A stretch of 64,000 nucleotides of DNA from Shewanella litoralis (lineage in GTDB: Bacteria > Pseudomonadota > Gammaproteobacteria > Enterobacterales > Shewanellaceae): NCBI RefSeq assembly GCF_009828585.1, contig NZ_WSRZ01000002.1, positions 1 to 64,000 of the forward strand, given 5' to 3'. The position numbers and the translations under genes were made by a program. Below the pieces are notes generated by a model, which was not told the DNA's origin, ran no database searches, and saw only the letters and a program-made list of their open reading frames with translations. How positions within the stretch are numbered: the first letter of the stretch is position 1; each line of letters begins with the position of its first letter. Positions 17,985 through 27,665 of the stretch are shown here, one piece after another.

Positions 17985-18058
17985 TTCGTAGTATTTAGCA
18001 ATATTAGTTGGCGCGATAATACTAAATTCATAACAAAAGTCACCTAATATCACATCAT

Positions 18059-18088
18059 AATCACTAACAAATCACCAACAAATCACTT
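18059..18088 (+). promoter_or_regulatory. Three 11-bp direct repeats upstream of the receptor gene
   Basis: AATCACTAACA (18059-18069), AATCACCAACA (18070-18080) and AATCACTT (18081-18088) repeat with an 11-bp period, so the same DNA face is offered each turn. OmpR/CadC-type winged-helix proteins bind such direct repeats. A looser half-site (AATATCAC) lies just upstream. They stand about 110-140 bp before the receptor start and about 270 bp from the divergent regulator gene. That this is its operator is inference. Confidence 0.5.
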
Positions 18089-18198
18089 CTCGATTGTTGT
18101 TTGTTACATGTCATTAACAGATGCTCTGCATTAACCAATCATTACCGATTGGAACAAAACAATTAGAATAGAAATGGCTTTTAGGGAGCAGTGATTAG

Positions 18199-21120
18199 AT
18201 GAAAAAAACACAAATGGTGCTAGCGATTAATATGGCATTACTGGGTGTAACTGTTGCGTCGTCAGGCATAGTTTATGCTGCAGAAACAGAAGAAGGCGCC
18301 AATAAAGTTGAACGTATTGCGGTAACGGGTTCTCGTATTAAACGTACCGACCTAGAAACGGCGCAACCACTATTGAATATTAGCCGTGATGATATTGACC
18401 GTTCAGGTTTAAGCAGTTTATCTAACTTATTAAAAGAAATCGCCACTAACGGTGCTTCTCTTGGCTTACAAACTAACAATGGTAATACCGGTGGTGCTGC
18501 TACTGTTAGCCTACGTAACTGTGGCTCAGCCAGAACATTAGTGTTAATCAATGGACGCCGTTGGATCCCACAACTTGGTGGTAACGTTGACGTTTCAACG
18601 ATTCCTTTAGCCGCAGTTGAACGCATTGAAGTATTAAAAGATGGTGCATCAACCATTTATGGTACCGATGCCATTTGTGGTGTTGTAAACGTGATCACCC
18701 GTAATGACTTTGAAGGCGCAGAGTTTTCAGGTTCAATGGGTGGATACGAACAAGGTGATGGCGAGCAAGAAACTGCGTCGATTACTTTTGGCGGTGCGGG
18801 AGAGAAAACCTCAATATTGATGAACGTTGCTTATACCAAGCAAGAATCAATTTTAGGGGGCGATCGTGATATTTCATCTGTACCTATTTACAATCTACCA
18901 GCGAACATTTCGGGTTCTGGTGGCCGTGCTAGTCCTACTACGCCATACGGTCAATACACCGCAACAGTGGACGGAGTTAAAGGTTCGTACACATTAGATC
19001 AATCTAAAACGGGTTGTGTTGCCAATCAAGAGTGTACCAGCGTAGGTGACTTTAAGTTATATGACCGCTTAACTGACGGATATAACTTTGCTCCGGTAAA
19101 CTACATTCAACAGCCTTCTGAAACAACGAGTTTATATTTGCAAGCCGCGCATCAACTCAATGATTCGATTACGGCAAAATCAGACGTCATGTATTCGCAA
19201 AGAACTTCTGAAGCACAACTTGCCGCTCAGCCAATGGGGGGATTAGCAATTTCTAAAGATTCTGTTTATAACCCATTTAATCAAGATATTACAGGCGGTT
19301 CATTCCGTCCAATCGTGGCACCGCGTTCATTTGCAGCAGATGTTGATACATGGCGCGTCAGTGGTAGTCTTGAAGGTGATTTTGAATTAGCCGATCGTTC
19401 ATTCTATTGGGATGCATTTGCAGCATTTTCTGAAACGAATTCGGTTTTCTTAAAAAATGGTTTCTTTGATACTAACAAGGTAAAAGCAGCCTTAGGTGCG
19501 TCTAGCATCACCAATGGCGTGGCAACCTGTGACGGCAACGCAGCTTGTGTACCATTAAACATTTTTGGTGGCCCTGATGGGGTAACACAAGAAATGTTAG
19601 ATTACATTTCAGTATCGCCACGTAATTTAGCATCACAAACATTACATAACTACGGCGCTAGTATTGGCGGTGATGTGGTTGAGTTACCTGCCGGTATGTT
19701 AGCTTTTGTCGCTGGTGTTGAGTACCAACGCCATGCCGGTTACGACTCACCCGATCCTTTAACCGTTGCTGGCCAAGTGTTAGGTGATAACGCTTCACAG
19801 CCTACGGAAGGTGGTTTCTCGGTATCTGAAGCATTTGCTGAAACGGTAATCCCATTACTCGCTGATTTACCATATGTTAAAAAAGTTGAGTTAAATGCTG
19901 CTGTGCGTGTGTCTGACTACTCAAACTTTGGTAATACCACTAACCCAAGCTTTAAGCTGACTTATGCTCCTGTTGATGACGTGATGTTCCGCGCCAGTAT
20001 CAGTGACGGTTTCCGTGCGCCATCGTTAACCGAATTATACAGTGGTCAAAATGACTCTCGTCCTGCGGCGACTGACCCATGTGATATTAAATCAGTTGCT
20101 TATACCAGTTCAGCGCAAACGCGTGCTAACTGTTTAGCTGCGGGTGTGAGCACAACGTTTGAACAGAAAGATCCACAGTTCCGTTCAAAAATTGGGGGTA
20201 ATCCAGATTTACAACCAGAAACATCTACATCAAAAATTGTTGGTGTTGTGTACAACCCAAGTCAAATCGAAGGGCTGGGCTTAACACTAGACTGGTTTAA
20301 CGTACAAATTGAAAATTTGATTGGTACTAACACCGCACAAACCATTGCTAATCGTTGTTATATTCAAGGGATCTCTCAATACTGTAACTTGATCACTCGT
20401 GATACCACGGGCGCACTAAACAGTAATCCTGGTGAGATTTCTAACTTACTGGCATTGTCTCAAAACTTTGTTGGTGGTTATGAAACCGAAGGGTATGACT
20501 TCAATGTGACGTATAATTTCACCACATCTTTGGGCGATTGGCAGATTAACTGGGACTCAACTTATGTTGATTACGCAGGCGACATAGGTCAGCCTGATCG
20601 TGGTGAGGTAAACGTTGACGGCAATATTTCTGGCGGTAACAGTGTCGGAAAACTTACCGCAGGTGCGTCTGGCGGTGGCAGTGAGTTTAGATTGAAATCA
20701 AACTTAACAGTGGGTTGGAGTAATGATGATTTCTTCGCATCTGTCACAGCTCAGTTCTTATCTAAACAAATAGAAAGTTGCTCAAACGTGATCACCGTTG
20801 CAGCGGGTGTTGGCCAACCTGAACTACGTGATTTATGTAGCGACCCAGACAATATGGCAATGAGTTATGCCTTTACACCTGGCACAACAGATGTCGTTGC
20901 AACTGAAGTCTCTGCACCTGAAAATAAATTGTCTCCAACAATGTATTTCGATGCGCAAGCAGGTTGGAATACGTCATGGGACAGCACTGTATCAGTAGGT
21001 ATACGTAACTTATTTGATAAAGAGCCTCCAGTTGCTTACTCAGCGTTTGCTAACAGTTACGATCCTTCGTACCGTATTCCTGGTCGTTACTTATATGCAT
21101 CGTTTAAACAACGCTTCTAA
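18199..21120 (+). CDS. TonB-dependent outer-membrane receptor
   Basis: 973 residues. A signal peptide ends VYAAETEE, followed by a TonB-box-like ERIAVTGSRIKR. The plug domain (about 40-175) has TLVLINGRRW, AAVERIEVLKDGASTIYGTDA and VVNVITR (shown in parts), and a 22-strand barrel ends in an aromatic residue (ASFKQRF). FRASISDGFRAPSLTELY is the usual barrel block. Several Cys pairs in extracellular loops (for example TGCVANQEC and NRCYIQGISQYCN) suggest disulfides. It imports a ligand of unknown nature; this subfamily is often tied to peptides or sugars in Shewanella-like genomes. GGGAGCAG precedes the ATG. Confidence 0.9.
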   Translation: MKKTQMVLAINMALLGVTVASSGIVYAAETEEGANKVERIAVTGSRIKRTDLETAQPLLNISRDDIDRSGLSSLSNLLKEIATNGASLGLQTNNGNTGGAATVSLRNCGSARTLVLINGRRWIPQLGGNVDVSTIPLAAVERIEVLKDGASTIYGTDAICGVVNVITRNDFEGAEFSGSMGGYEQGDGEQETASITFGGAGEKTSILMNVAYTKQESILGGDRDISSVPIYNLPANISGSGGRASPTTPYGQYTATVDGVKGSYTLDQSKTGCVANQECTSVGDFKLYDRLTDGYNFAPVNYIQQPSETTSLYLQAAHQLNDSITAKSDVMYSQRTSEAQLAAQPMGGLAISKDSVYNPFNQDITGGSFRPIVAPRSFAADVDTWRVSGSLEGDFELADRSFYWDAFAAFSETNSVFLKNGFFDTNKVKAALGASSITNGVATCDGNAACVPLNIFGGPDGVTQEMLDYISVSPRNLASQTLHNYGASIGGDVVELPAGMLAFVAGVEYQRHAGYDSPDPLTVAGQVLGDNASQPTEGGFSVSEAFAETVIPLLADLPYVKKVELNAAVRVSDYSNFGNTTNPSFKLTYAPVDDVMFRASISDGFRAPSLTELYSGQNDSRPAATDPCDIKSVAYTSSAQTRANCLAAGVSTTFEQKDPQFRSKIGGNPDLQPETSTSKIVGVVYNPSQIEGLGLTLDWFNVQIENLIGTNTAQTIANRCYIQGISQYCNLITRDTTGALNSNPGEISNLLALSQNFVGGYETEGYDFNVTYNFTTSLGDWQINWDSTYVDYAGDIGQPDRGEVNVDGNISGGNSVGKLTAGASGGGSEFRLKSNLTVGWSNDDFFASVTAQFLSKQIESCSNVITVAAGVGQPELRDLCSDPDNMAMSYAFTPGTTDVVATEVSAPENKLSPTMYFDAQAGWNTSWDSTVSVGIRNLFDKEPPVAYSAFANSYDPSYRIPGRYLYASFKQRF

Positions 21121-21137
21121 TCATTAACACTCTGTAC

Positions 21138-21167
21138 AAAAAAGACCCTTTTTAGGGTCTTTTTTTA
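21138..21167. terminator. Bidirectional terminator after the receptor
   Basis: AAAAAAGACCC pairs with GGGTCTTTTTTT around a TTTTTA loop, with A- and T-tracts on both sides, between convergent genes. Confidence 0.88.
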
Positions 21168-21173
21168 TCACTG

Positions 21174-22067
21174 CTATTTATCCCAATAGGGCGGGTTGCC
21201 ATAATAATTGGAAAAGTAGTCAATAAAAGCTCTCACTTTGGGGGCTAACAACCGTGAGCTCGGGTAAACAGCCCAAATGGCGGCTTCATCAATTAACGGG
21301 TAATCCTCTAACACTTGCACCATTTCGCCACGTTTTAAATGCTCATAAGCAATCCATGTGGCACATTTAGCTATCCCCATGCCATTGGCACAGGCATCAC
21401 GCACCGCTTCTCCGTGGTCAATGCGAATTGAACCTTTTATTTTCATGCTCAGCGGGCCATCTGGTGTGCTAAATGCCCAGGTTTCAAGCCCCGCTTGATT
21501 GATGCATTGATGATTGTATAAATCTTGCGGTGTTTTTGGCTTGCCATATTGGGCGACATAGTCTGCCGAGGCACACATAATGCGTTTATCAACAGCCAAT
21601 TTTTTAGCAATTAAGCTTGAGTCTTGTAATTGTGCGTTACGAATGGCGACATCAAACCCACCTTCAACTAAATCTACAATCGAATCGGTTAAGCGAATAT
21701 CGATATACAGAGCGGGATATTGAGCAATAAAAGCTTTAAAGGCTGGCATTAAATGCATCCGGCCAAATGACGCTGGCGCGGTGATCCTTAATGTCCCCTG
21801 GGGCTGAGCATCGCCACTACCCACCGCCGCACGGGCGGCCACCACACTTTGAATGATTTCTTCTGCATGGGGTAAAAACGCCATGCCTTCTTCGGTTAAC
21901 GAAACTTTACGTGTGGTTCGGTGAATTAAGCGCGCACCTAGGCTTTCTTCTAAACGGTTGATATGCATGCTGGCAACCGGAGGCGACAAGCCTAACTCTT
22001 GCCCTGCTTGGCTGATATTGTGGGTCGACGCGACTCGGACAAACAGTTTTAGGTGTTCAAAATTCAT
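21174..22067 (-). CDS. LysR-family transcriptional regulator
   Basis: 297 residues, the standard family length. An N-terminal helix-turn-helix (ISQAGQELGLSPPVASMHIN, about 16-36) and wing (LIHRTTRKVSLTEEG) are followed by a co-inducer domain (about 90-290) starting GTLRITAPASFGRMHLMPAF. The subtype resembles the YafC/DmlR group that often controls neighbouring oxidoreductases. It is the last of a same-strand run with the MATE and dehydrogenase genes, 36 bp from the MATE stop. The regulated genes and inducer are not evident. Confidence 0.88.
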   Translation of the reverse strand: MNFEHLKLFVRVASTHNISQAGQELGLSPPVASMHINRLEESLGARLIHRTTRKVSLTEEGMAFLPHAEEIIQSVVAARAAVGSGDAQPQGTLRITAPASFGRMHLMPAFKAFIAQYPALYIDIRLTDSIVDLVEGGFDVAIRNAQLQDSSLIAKKLAVDKRIMCASADYVAQYGKPKTPQDLYNHQCINQAGLETWAFSTPDGPLSMKIKGSIRIDHGEAVRDACANGMGIAKCATWIAYEHLKRGEMVQVLEDYPLIDEAAIWAVYPSSRLLAPKVRAFIDYFSNYYGNPPYWDK

Positions 22068-22103
22068 CTTTTTAGCCCGTGTTAAGTTAACGTCATGAAA
22101 TAT

Positions 22104-23459
22104 CTAGGTGTTTGCAATACAAGGTTGCGCATGATCTAGGGTGCTTTTTAGGTAATCTTTAAGCTTAAACCATGCGAAGGTGCCTGCCAATAGATTCGCG
22201 AATGTGGCCGCGATGATAGTATTTAACATATCACCCGTTGCGGTGCCAATGGCAACAGCTGGAATATACAGGATAAACAGCCTCGCAAACGACACGATTA
22301 ATGCTGTTTTGGGTGCCCCTAACGCATTAAATACCGATACTACCACCATGCATAATCCTAATGGCCCATAACTGATGGGCATAATCCACAGTGCCGCCTT
22401 TAACCATGCACTTAATGACGGGTCCTGGGTGATAAGTGGCAACATTAAATCAGCGCTCAGTGCTAATAGCACTGCGAGAACGGCAGTAAAACCGAGTAAT
22501 AGTTTTGCAGTGGTGGTTAATAAATTGTCTATGGCATGGTATTGGCGCGCCCCTAAATACTGACCAATCATAGGCGGAATTGACATGGTGAGTGCTAAAG
22601 TGAATACCAGTGAAAAACTCTCAATACGCGCCAATAAACTCCAAAATGCAATAGCATCTGTACCCAGTTTAGCAATAAGCATCATGGCTACAAACGCGCT
22701 AGCAGCAGGTAAAAATTGATTGGTAATGGTCGCAGAGGTGACATTGAGCAGTTCGATACCATATTTAATGGTACCGATATGGCGCTGTAATCCAATAAAC
22801 CACTGTTTTGGTTTTACATCAAACAGCACATAGATGGTGGCAATACCATAACCTAGGCTAGAGGCGATGGCTGCACCTTTAATGCCTAAATCAAAATAGA
22901 ATATTAATAAAGGATCTAATACTAGGTTAATAATACTGGCGGTAACAAACATCGCCCCAGTGGTTTTGGTGTCGCCATGGGCACGGTAAACACTGGTGAG
23001 CAAGTACAGCACTGCCACGCTCAAGGCGCTAAATAACCAATATGGCCAGTAAGTGATAAATAAATTGACTAACAAAAAGTAGTGCGGGTTTTCTATATTG
23101 GGGCTGATAAATACACGCACTATAAATGTATCGAGTTGCCATAAAAGTAAGCAAAACAATGCCATAAATACAATGCCACCGTTAACTGATAATGTCGCAA
23201 CAGCACGGGCTTTGTAATGTTTTTTTGCGCCAATCGCTTGAGACATAATCGCGGTAGCGCCAACGCCAATACCCACCTGAATACCAATTAACAGTGTTTG
23301 AAACGGTAATGTCATGCCGTGTGCTGCCAGTTCATTAACGCCTAATAAGCCGATAAACACCGAATCAACTAATTGCACCGACATGATGGCAAATAAACCA
23401 ATGCATAAAGGCAATGTTTTACTGATAAGGGTACGAAGTGTTGAAGAAACAGCGAACAT
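22104..23459 (-). CDS. MATE-family efflux transporter
   Basis: 451 residues with about 12 membrane helices in two MATE halves. The N-half starts with TLPLCIGLFAIMSVQLVDSV and the usual GIGVGATAIMSQAIGA; the C-half has SLVFTLALTMSIPPMIGQYLG in parts. The fold is a Na+- or H+-coupled exporter of cationic drugs, dyes or metabolites in the inner membrane. It lies between the LysR gene (36 bp downstream) and a quinone oxidoreductase gene (about 136 bp upstream), so it may belong to the same stress response. The substrate cannot be assigned. Confidence 0.88.
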   Translation of the reverse strand: MFAVSSTLRTLISKTLPLCIGLFAIMSVQLVDSVFIGLLGVNELAAHGMTLPFQTLLIGIQVGIGVGATAIMSQAIGAKKHYKARAVATLSVNGGIVFMALFCLLLWQLDTFIVRVFISPNIENPHYFLLVNLFITYWPYWLFSALSVAVLYLLTSVYRAHGDTKTTGAMFVTASIINLVLDPLLIFYFDLGIKGAAIASSLGYGIATIYVLFDVKPKQWFIGLQRHIGTIKYGIELLNVTSATITNQFLPAASAFVAMMLIAKLGTDAIAFWSLLARIESFSLVFTLALTMSIPPMIGQYLGARQYHAIDNLLTTTAKLLLGFTAVLAVLLALSADLMLPLITQDPSLSAWLKAALWIMPISYGPLGLCMVVVSVFNALGAPKTALIVSFARLFILYIPAVAIGTATGDMLNTIIAATFANLLAGTFAWFKLKDYLKSTLDHAQPCIANT

Positions 23460-23595
23460 ATACTTTCCGTACGATATGAGGGTAAAGATTAAGCCAAGAT
23501 GAAACGCAGCTTAATGTCGGATCAATTTGGGGTAGCGTGACAACATCATGGTGAAAGGTTAGGGCTCACATAACCAATGTGAGCCCTAAAGTGGT

Positions 23596-24585
23596 TTAGT
23601 TAATATCAATAACCACTTTACCAATGGCTTTGCCGCTAGCTAAATACTGATGTGCATCAGTCACTTGCTCTAGGCCAAAGCGTTGTTCATCAACTACAGG
23701 TACTAATGCTCCAGATTCAACAATCTCAGCCAGTTGAGCTAGAATATTGCCATGAACTTCACGACCTATGTTGTGCATCATTGGGATTAACATAAAGACC
23801 ACATGTAATGACAAACCTTTCATGTGTACCATTGATAAATCTAATTCAATGAAGGATAAGGTTGTGGCAATTTGACCGTTTAATTTAGCGGCTTCAATAG
23901 AGTTGGTGAGGTTTGCGCCGCCAACGGTATCTAAAATAACATCAAAGCCTGCACCGTCAGTGTGTTTAGCCACGTAATCGGCAACTGTTTCTGTTTTAAA
24001 GTTGATGGCTTTAGCGCCTAACTTTTCAATTAATTCTGCTTGAGTGCCTTCAGCACCGGTAGCAAAAACGTTTGCACCAAAATGTTTTGCAAGCTGTACT
24101 GCAACGTGACCCACACCGCCGGCGCCACCATGTACAAGTACGCTTTTACCTTCTGCAATACCTGCACGTGTTAAGCCTTCGTATGCAGTAATCCCCACCA
24201 AAGGCAATGCAGCCGCTTCACGCATAGAAAGGTTTTTAGGTTTACGAGCAATAAGCTTAGCGTCAGCCAACATGTATTGAGCAAGTGTGCCTGGTAAGTC
24301 ACCTAAACCGCCAGCACAGCCATAAATTTCATCGCCAACGTTAAATTCAGTAACGCCTTCACCGACTGCTTCAATGGTACCGGCAAAGTCCATTCCTAAT
24401 ACTGCAGGGGCTTTAGGTGAGAAAGGCAATGCTTCGCCCATTTCACGGATCATCATGTCAATGGTATTAACACTGGTAGCTGCTAAGCGAACCAATACAT
24501 TACCAACACTTACTGTTGGCTTAAGAATGTCTGCCGACTCGAAAACATCAGCTGCACCAAATTCGCGAATTATCATAGCTTTCAT
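23596..24585 (-). CDS. Zinc-independent quinone oxidoreductase-like (MDR) dehydrogenase
   Basis: 329 residues of the medium-chain dehydrogenase/reductase superfamily: an N-terminal GroES-like domain (APAVLGMDFAGTIEAVGEGV, GDEIYGCAG) and a Rossmann domain with VLVHGGAGGVGHVAVQLAKH (about 148-167). The catalytic-zinc ligands of alcohol dehydrogenases are missing, as in quinone oxidoreductases and NADPH-dependent enone reductases. The enzyme is cytoplasmic and NADPH use is likely. It is divergent from the crotonase/SDR/KefFC run. The precise substrate is unknown. Confidence 0.85.
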   Translation of the reverse strand: MKAMIIREFGAADVFESADILKPTVSVGNVLVRLAATSVNTIDMMIREMGEALPFSPKAPAVLGMDFAGTIEAVGEGVTEFNVGDEIYGCAGGLGDLPGTLAQYMLADAKLIARKPKNLSMREAAALPLVGITAYEGLTRAGIAEGKSVLVHGGAGGVGHVAVQLAKHFGANVFATGAEGTQAELIEKLGAKAINFKTETVADYVAKHTDGAGFDVILDTVGGANLTNSIEAAKLNGQIATTLSFIELDLSMVHMKGLSLHVVFMLIPMMHNIGREVHGNILAQLAEIVESGALVPVVDEQRFGLEQVTDAHQYLASGKAIGKVVIDIN

Positions 24586-24947
24586 TGTGTAAAACCTCGT
24601 TGTGTTTGTGTGAAGCTAGTATAGGCGTTTGAGGGTTAATGATAATGGCCAGTAAACAACAATGTGTTTTAAGTTTTTATTAATAATCAGTGTCGACTCG
24701 AATAAAAAACAGCCAGTTATTACAATCACTATTAATAAAAAATTAATCACAAAGCGTAAGAAGCCGCTAATTATTAATAATATATTAAAACTATTTATGC
24801 TGTAGCGGCAATTATCAATTGAGAGAGTCCTTGTTAATCTTATTAACGAAATTTACACATTTGCTAAAAATATTGATGAACAGCATGTGCTCATCACCTA
24901 ATAAGTAATAACGAATAAATAGCTAATAAATAACAAGGAACAATCCA
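24586..24947. other. Divergent intergenic region (362 bp)
   Basis: An AT-rich spacer between the oxidoreductase (minus) and crotonase (plus) genes. It must hold both promoters. It includes a small palindrome ATTATTAATAAT near 24770 and the AAGGAA ribosome site of the crotonase gene. No ORF or RNA was recognised. A LysR site cannot be picked out with confidence. Confidence 0.6.
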
Positions 24948-25793
24948 ATGAAATATCAAGGTTATACAACATTTAACGCGACCCAAGAGGGCGGGATTTT
25001 AACGGTCACATTCGATTTTGGTACTGTTAATGTACAAGGCCAGGAGATGTTAGCGGATTTAAATGGTTTAGCAATGCGACTTGAGCGTGACCGCGACACT
25101 AAAGTGGTAGTGTTTCAATCTGCCAATCCTGAGATTTGGGTATCGCACTACGACACTAACCTGTTAAAAGATATGTCGACAGAAGCGGTGTCTCGTGAAG
25201 ATGTTAAGTTACTTGATTTACAGGTGATCCTTGAACGAATTAGCAAGTTACCCCAAGCGACCATTGCTAAGTTAGAAGGTTTTGCGCGTGGCGGCGGGCA
25301 TGAGTTTGCTTTAGCGTGTGATATGCGTTTTGCTGCACGCGGTAAATATAAGTTTATGCAAATGGAAGTGGGCATGGGCATCTTACCTTGTGGCGGCGGT
25401 GCTTCACGCATGGCACGTCAAACCGGTTTAGGCCGTGCATTAGAAATTATTTTAAGTGCTCGTGACTTTACTGCCGATGAAGCAGAAGCGTACGGCACTA
25501 TCAACAAAGCATTAGACCCTGACGAAATTGGCCCTTATGTTGATGCATTAGCACAGCGCATTGCTCAATTTCCTGCTGAATCAATTAATGCCTGTAAACA
25601 AGCTGTATACGAATCTATCGATAAGCCGATAGATGAAGCCCTAAAAGCGGAAGCTTATTGGTTATATCAAGCAACCAGCAAAACTCCTGCCATTAAACGT
25701 TTCACCATTGCTGATGAGCAAGGGCTTGAGCATGACATTGATAATCAACGTCATTGGAATGAGTTAGTGATGAAAGTGCAAGAAATAAACTAA
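24948..25793 (+). CDS. Enoyl-CoA hydratase/isomerase (crotonase) family protein
   Basis: 281 residues of the crotonase fold. The first oxyanion-hole segment is SANPEIWVSHYDT (near residues 63-75) and the second is KLEGFARGGGHEFALACDMR, both well kept. The usual catalytic Glu near the second site is represented by the MQMEVGMGILPCGGG region. The family acts on acyl-CoA thioesters by hydration, isomerisation or hydrolysis. There is no partner fatty-acid gene nearby; it lies instead with an SDR and redox genes, so a role outside beta-oxidation is possible. AAGGAA is ten bases upstream. Confidence 0.82.
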   Translation: MKYQGYTTFNATQEGGILTVTFDFGTVNVQGQEMLADLNGLAMRLERDRDTKVVVFQSANPEIWVSHYDTNLLKDMSTEAVSREDVKLLDLQVILERISKLPQATIAKLEGFARGGGHEFALACDMRFAARGKYKFMQMEVGMGILPCGGGASRMARQTGLGRALEIILSARDFTADEAEAYGTINKALDPDEIGPYVDALAQRIAQFPAESINACKQAVYESIDKPIDEALKAEAYWLYQATSKTPAIKRFTIADEQGLEHDIDNQRHWNELVMKVQEIN

Positions 25794-25873
25794 CCTTATT
25801 CGTGATTCATCATTAACGCTGATGTGCCTTGTCAGCGTTAATGACCCATTTAATTAGACGAGACAATAACACT

Positions 25874-26689
25874 ATGAAAAAAATTATTTTAGTCACTGGT
25901 GCCACCGACGGTATTGGTTTAGCTACAGCCAAAATGTTGGTTGCAGAAGGTCATCACGTCCTTATTCACGGTCGTAATGCACAAAAACTCAGCCAGGTTG
26001 AAGCCGAGCTAAAAGCAATACCCGGTGCAAGCGAAATAGAAAGCTTCCGCGCTGACTTATCGAACCTAGGTGATGTTGCTGCATTGGCTGATGCCATAAG
26101 TGCTCAGCACAATAAGCTTGATGTGATTATTAATAATGCCGGTGTGTACAAAGTGCCGCAAATTACCAGCATAGATAATTTAGATGTGCGTTTTGTGGTT
26201 AACACCATTGCGCCTTACTTATTAACACAGCGATTACTGCCATTGTTAGACAGTACTGGCCGAGTGGTTAATTTATCTTCTGCGGCGCAAGCGAGCGTTA
26301 ATTTAGCTGCATTAGCCAGCGCAAATGCAGGGCCTGCTGATGGCGCGGTATATGCACAAAGTAAACTGGCTATCACTATGTGGTCAGTACATTTAGCAAC
26401 CACATTACAAAATAGCGGACCGGCTTTTATTGCCGTTAATCCAGCATCATTTTTGGGCAGTAAATTAGTAAAAGAAGCCTACGGTATGGCCGGTGCTGAC
26501 TTAAATATTGGCGCGGATATTTTATGTCGTGCGGCACTGTCTGATGAGTTTGCTCATGCATCAGGGCGTTATTTCGATAATGACCAGGGTCAATTTACTT
26601 CGCCCCATGCAGATGCGTTAAACATTGTTAAAAATCAACAGTTAGTGGCAGCAATTGAATCGATTATTGCCCAAGTCAATTTAGGATAA
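25874..26689 (+). CDS. Short-chain dehydrogenase/reductase
   Basis: 271 residues from the ATG at 25874, which places the cofactor motif VTGATDGIGLATA (TGxxxGIG) at residues 7-19. A start 45 bases upstream is also open but adds a non-homologous-looking leader. NNAG is in VIINNAGVYK, the catalytic Ser in VVNLSSAAQ, and YxxxK in YAQSKLA. NADP preference is suggested by the Arg in HGRN. It is the second gene of the crotonase run. No strong ribosome site is seen. The carbonyl substrate is unknown. Confidence 0.85.
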   Translation: MKKIILVTGATDGIGLATAKMLVAEGHHVLIHGRNAQKLSQVEAELKAIPGASEIESFRADLSNLGDVAALADAISAQHNKLDVIINNAGVYKVPQITSIDNLDVRFVVNTIAPYLLTQRLLPLLDSTGRVVNLSSAAQASVNLAALASANAGPADGAVYAQSKLAITMWSVHLATTLQNSGPAFIAVNPASFLGSKLVKEAYGMAGADLNIGADILCRAALSDEFAHASGRYFDNDQGQFTSPHADALNIVKNQQLVAAIESIIAQVNLG

Positions 26690-26699
26690 AGAGGTTGTT

Positions 26700-26939
26700 A
26701 TGTTAGGTGAAAACCATTGTTTAGTGCTTGATTTTCAAGAATTTACCCAGCGCATTACTGAGCTAAATGCTGCCGACAGTTAATTTGCTGCAGATGCAAA
26801 GCAATACCACGAGCTTGATCAAGAAATCCGTACCTTAGAGTTAGACGGTGCGCCAATTAATGACGAAGATATGCACCAGTTAAAGCATAAACGCTCAGTG
26901 TTAAAAGATTCGTTGTACCAACGTATTCATCAACGTTAA
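26700..26939 (+). pseudogene. DUF465 (YdcH-like) small protein with in-frame TAA
   Basis: An 80-codon frame starts at an ATG (26700) after AGAGG, reads MLGENHCLVLDFQEF, and meets TAA at codon 28 (26781-26783). The same frame then continues without another stop to 26939: FAADAKQYHELDQEIRTLEL, then LKHKRSVLKDSLYQRIHQR. Together the two parts make one complete helical-hairpin DUF465 protein, with the stop replacing a residue just before the conserved F-A-x-x-x-x-x-Y-H-E-L-D block. No in-frame restart ATG follows closely. A recent nonsense mutation is the simplest reading; sequencing error or suppression is possible. It lies 11 bp after the SDR stop. Confidence 0.8.
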
Positions 26940-27053
26940 TCAAATCATTACTTGCGTGCTGTTTATTATCTTCGGTAATAAGCGGCAACCGTTCCGACTG
27001 TTGTTTACCGCTAATAACGTAGTGTAATAAATCATTAGTTTTCAAGGATCGCC

Positions 27054-27662
27054 ATGAAGAAAATATTAATCAACTTTGCCCATCCAGCCAAAGGGCGATC
27101 TAACATTAATGCCCAGTTTAGGGCGGCCGTAGAAAACATTGAAGGCGTGACCATCAATGATTTGTACGCCAATTACCCTGACTTTTTAATTGATGTCGCT
27201 CGCGAGCAAAAGCTGTGTGAAAGCCATGATGTGATTATATTTCAGCATCCATTTTATTGGTATTCAACGCCTGCAATCGTTAAAGAGTGGCTAGATTTAG
27301 TGCTAGAGCACGGCTGGGCTTATGGTAAAACCGGCACGGCGTTAAAAGATAAATGGTGCTTTCAAGCCATTAGCGCAGGTGGCGATGCGACAACCTATCG
27401 GGTTGATGGCGCCAATCAATTTACCATTGCCGAGTTAACTTCGCCAATGCGTGCTACCGCCAATTTATGCTTAATGGAATGGCTACCGCCTTTTGCGGTA
27501 ATGGGCGTTCACCGTGGCTTGCCCACAGAACAAGTTACCGGCCACGCCGAAGATTATCGACGCCTTATTATCGCTATTCGTGATGGCGTATTGGATAAAG
27601 ACAAAGCTCAACAAGCTGAGTTTTTAAACGCAAATCTTGACGACATCATGTTAAGGGCATAA
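27054..27662 (+). CDS. kefF: NAD(P)H:quinone oxidoreductase, KefF-like
   Basis: 202 residues of the flavodoxin-like NQO fold. [20 protein letters not shown] binds the FMN phosphate, and [20 protein letters not shown] with [12 protein letters not shown] forms the flavin and quinone site. The next gene is kefC (gap three bases), as in the KefF-KefC pair where KefF activates the glutathione-gated K+ channel. AAGGAT sits upstream of the ATG. The enzyme reduces quinones and other electrophiles while switching the channel on. Confidence 0.85.
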   Translation: MKKILINFAHPAKGRSNINAQFRAAVENIEGVTINDLYANYPDFLIDVAREQKLCESHDVIIFQHPFYWYSTPAIVKEWLDLVLEHGWAYGKTGTALKDKWCFQAISAGGDATTYRVDGANQFTIAELTSPMRATANLCLMEWLPPFAVMGVHRGLPTEQVTGHAEDYRRLIIAIRDGVLDKDKAQQAEFLNANLDDIMLRA

Positions 27663-27665
27663 ACA

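Noticed and set aside
17817-18047. 76-codon ORF between the regulator and the receptor
   Set aside because: A strong intrinsic terminator lies inside it and it has no ribosome site.
26857-27045. 62-codon minus ORF over the DUF465 end
   Set aside because: Antisense to the DUF465 frame, no ribosome site or family likeness.
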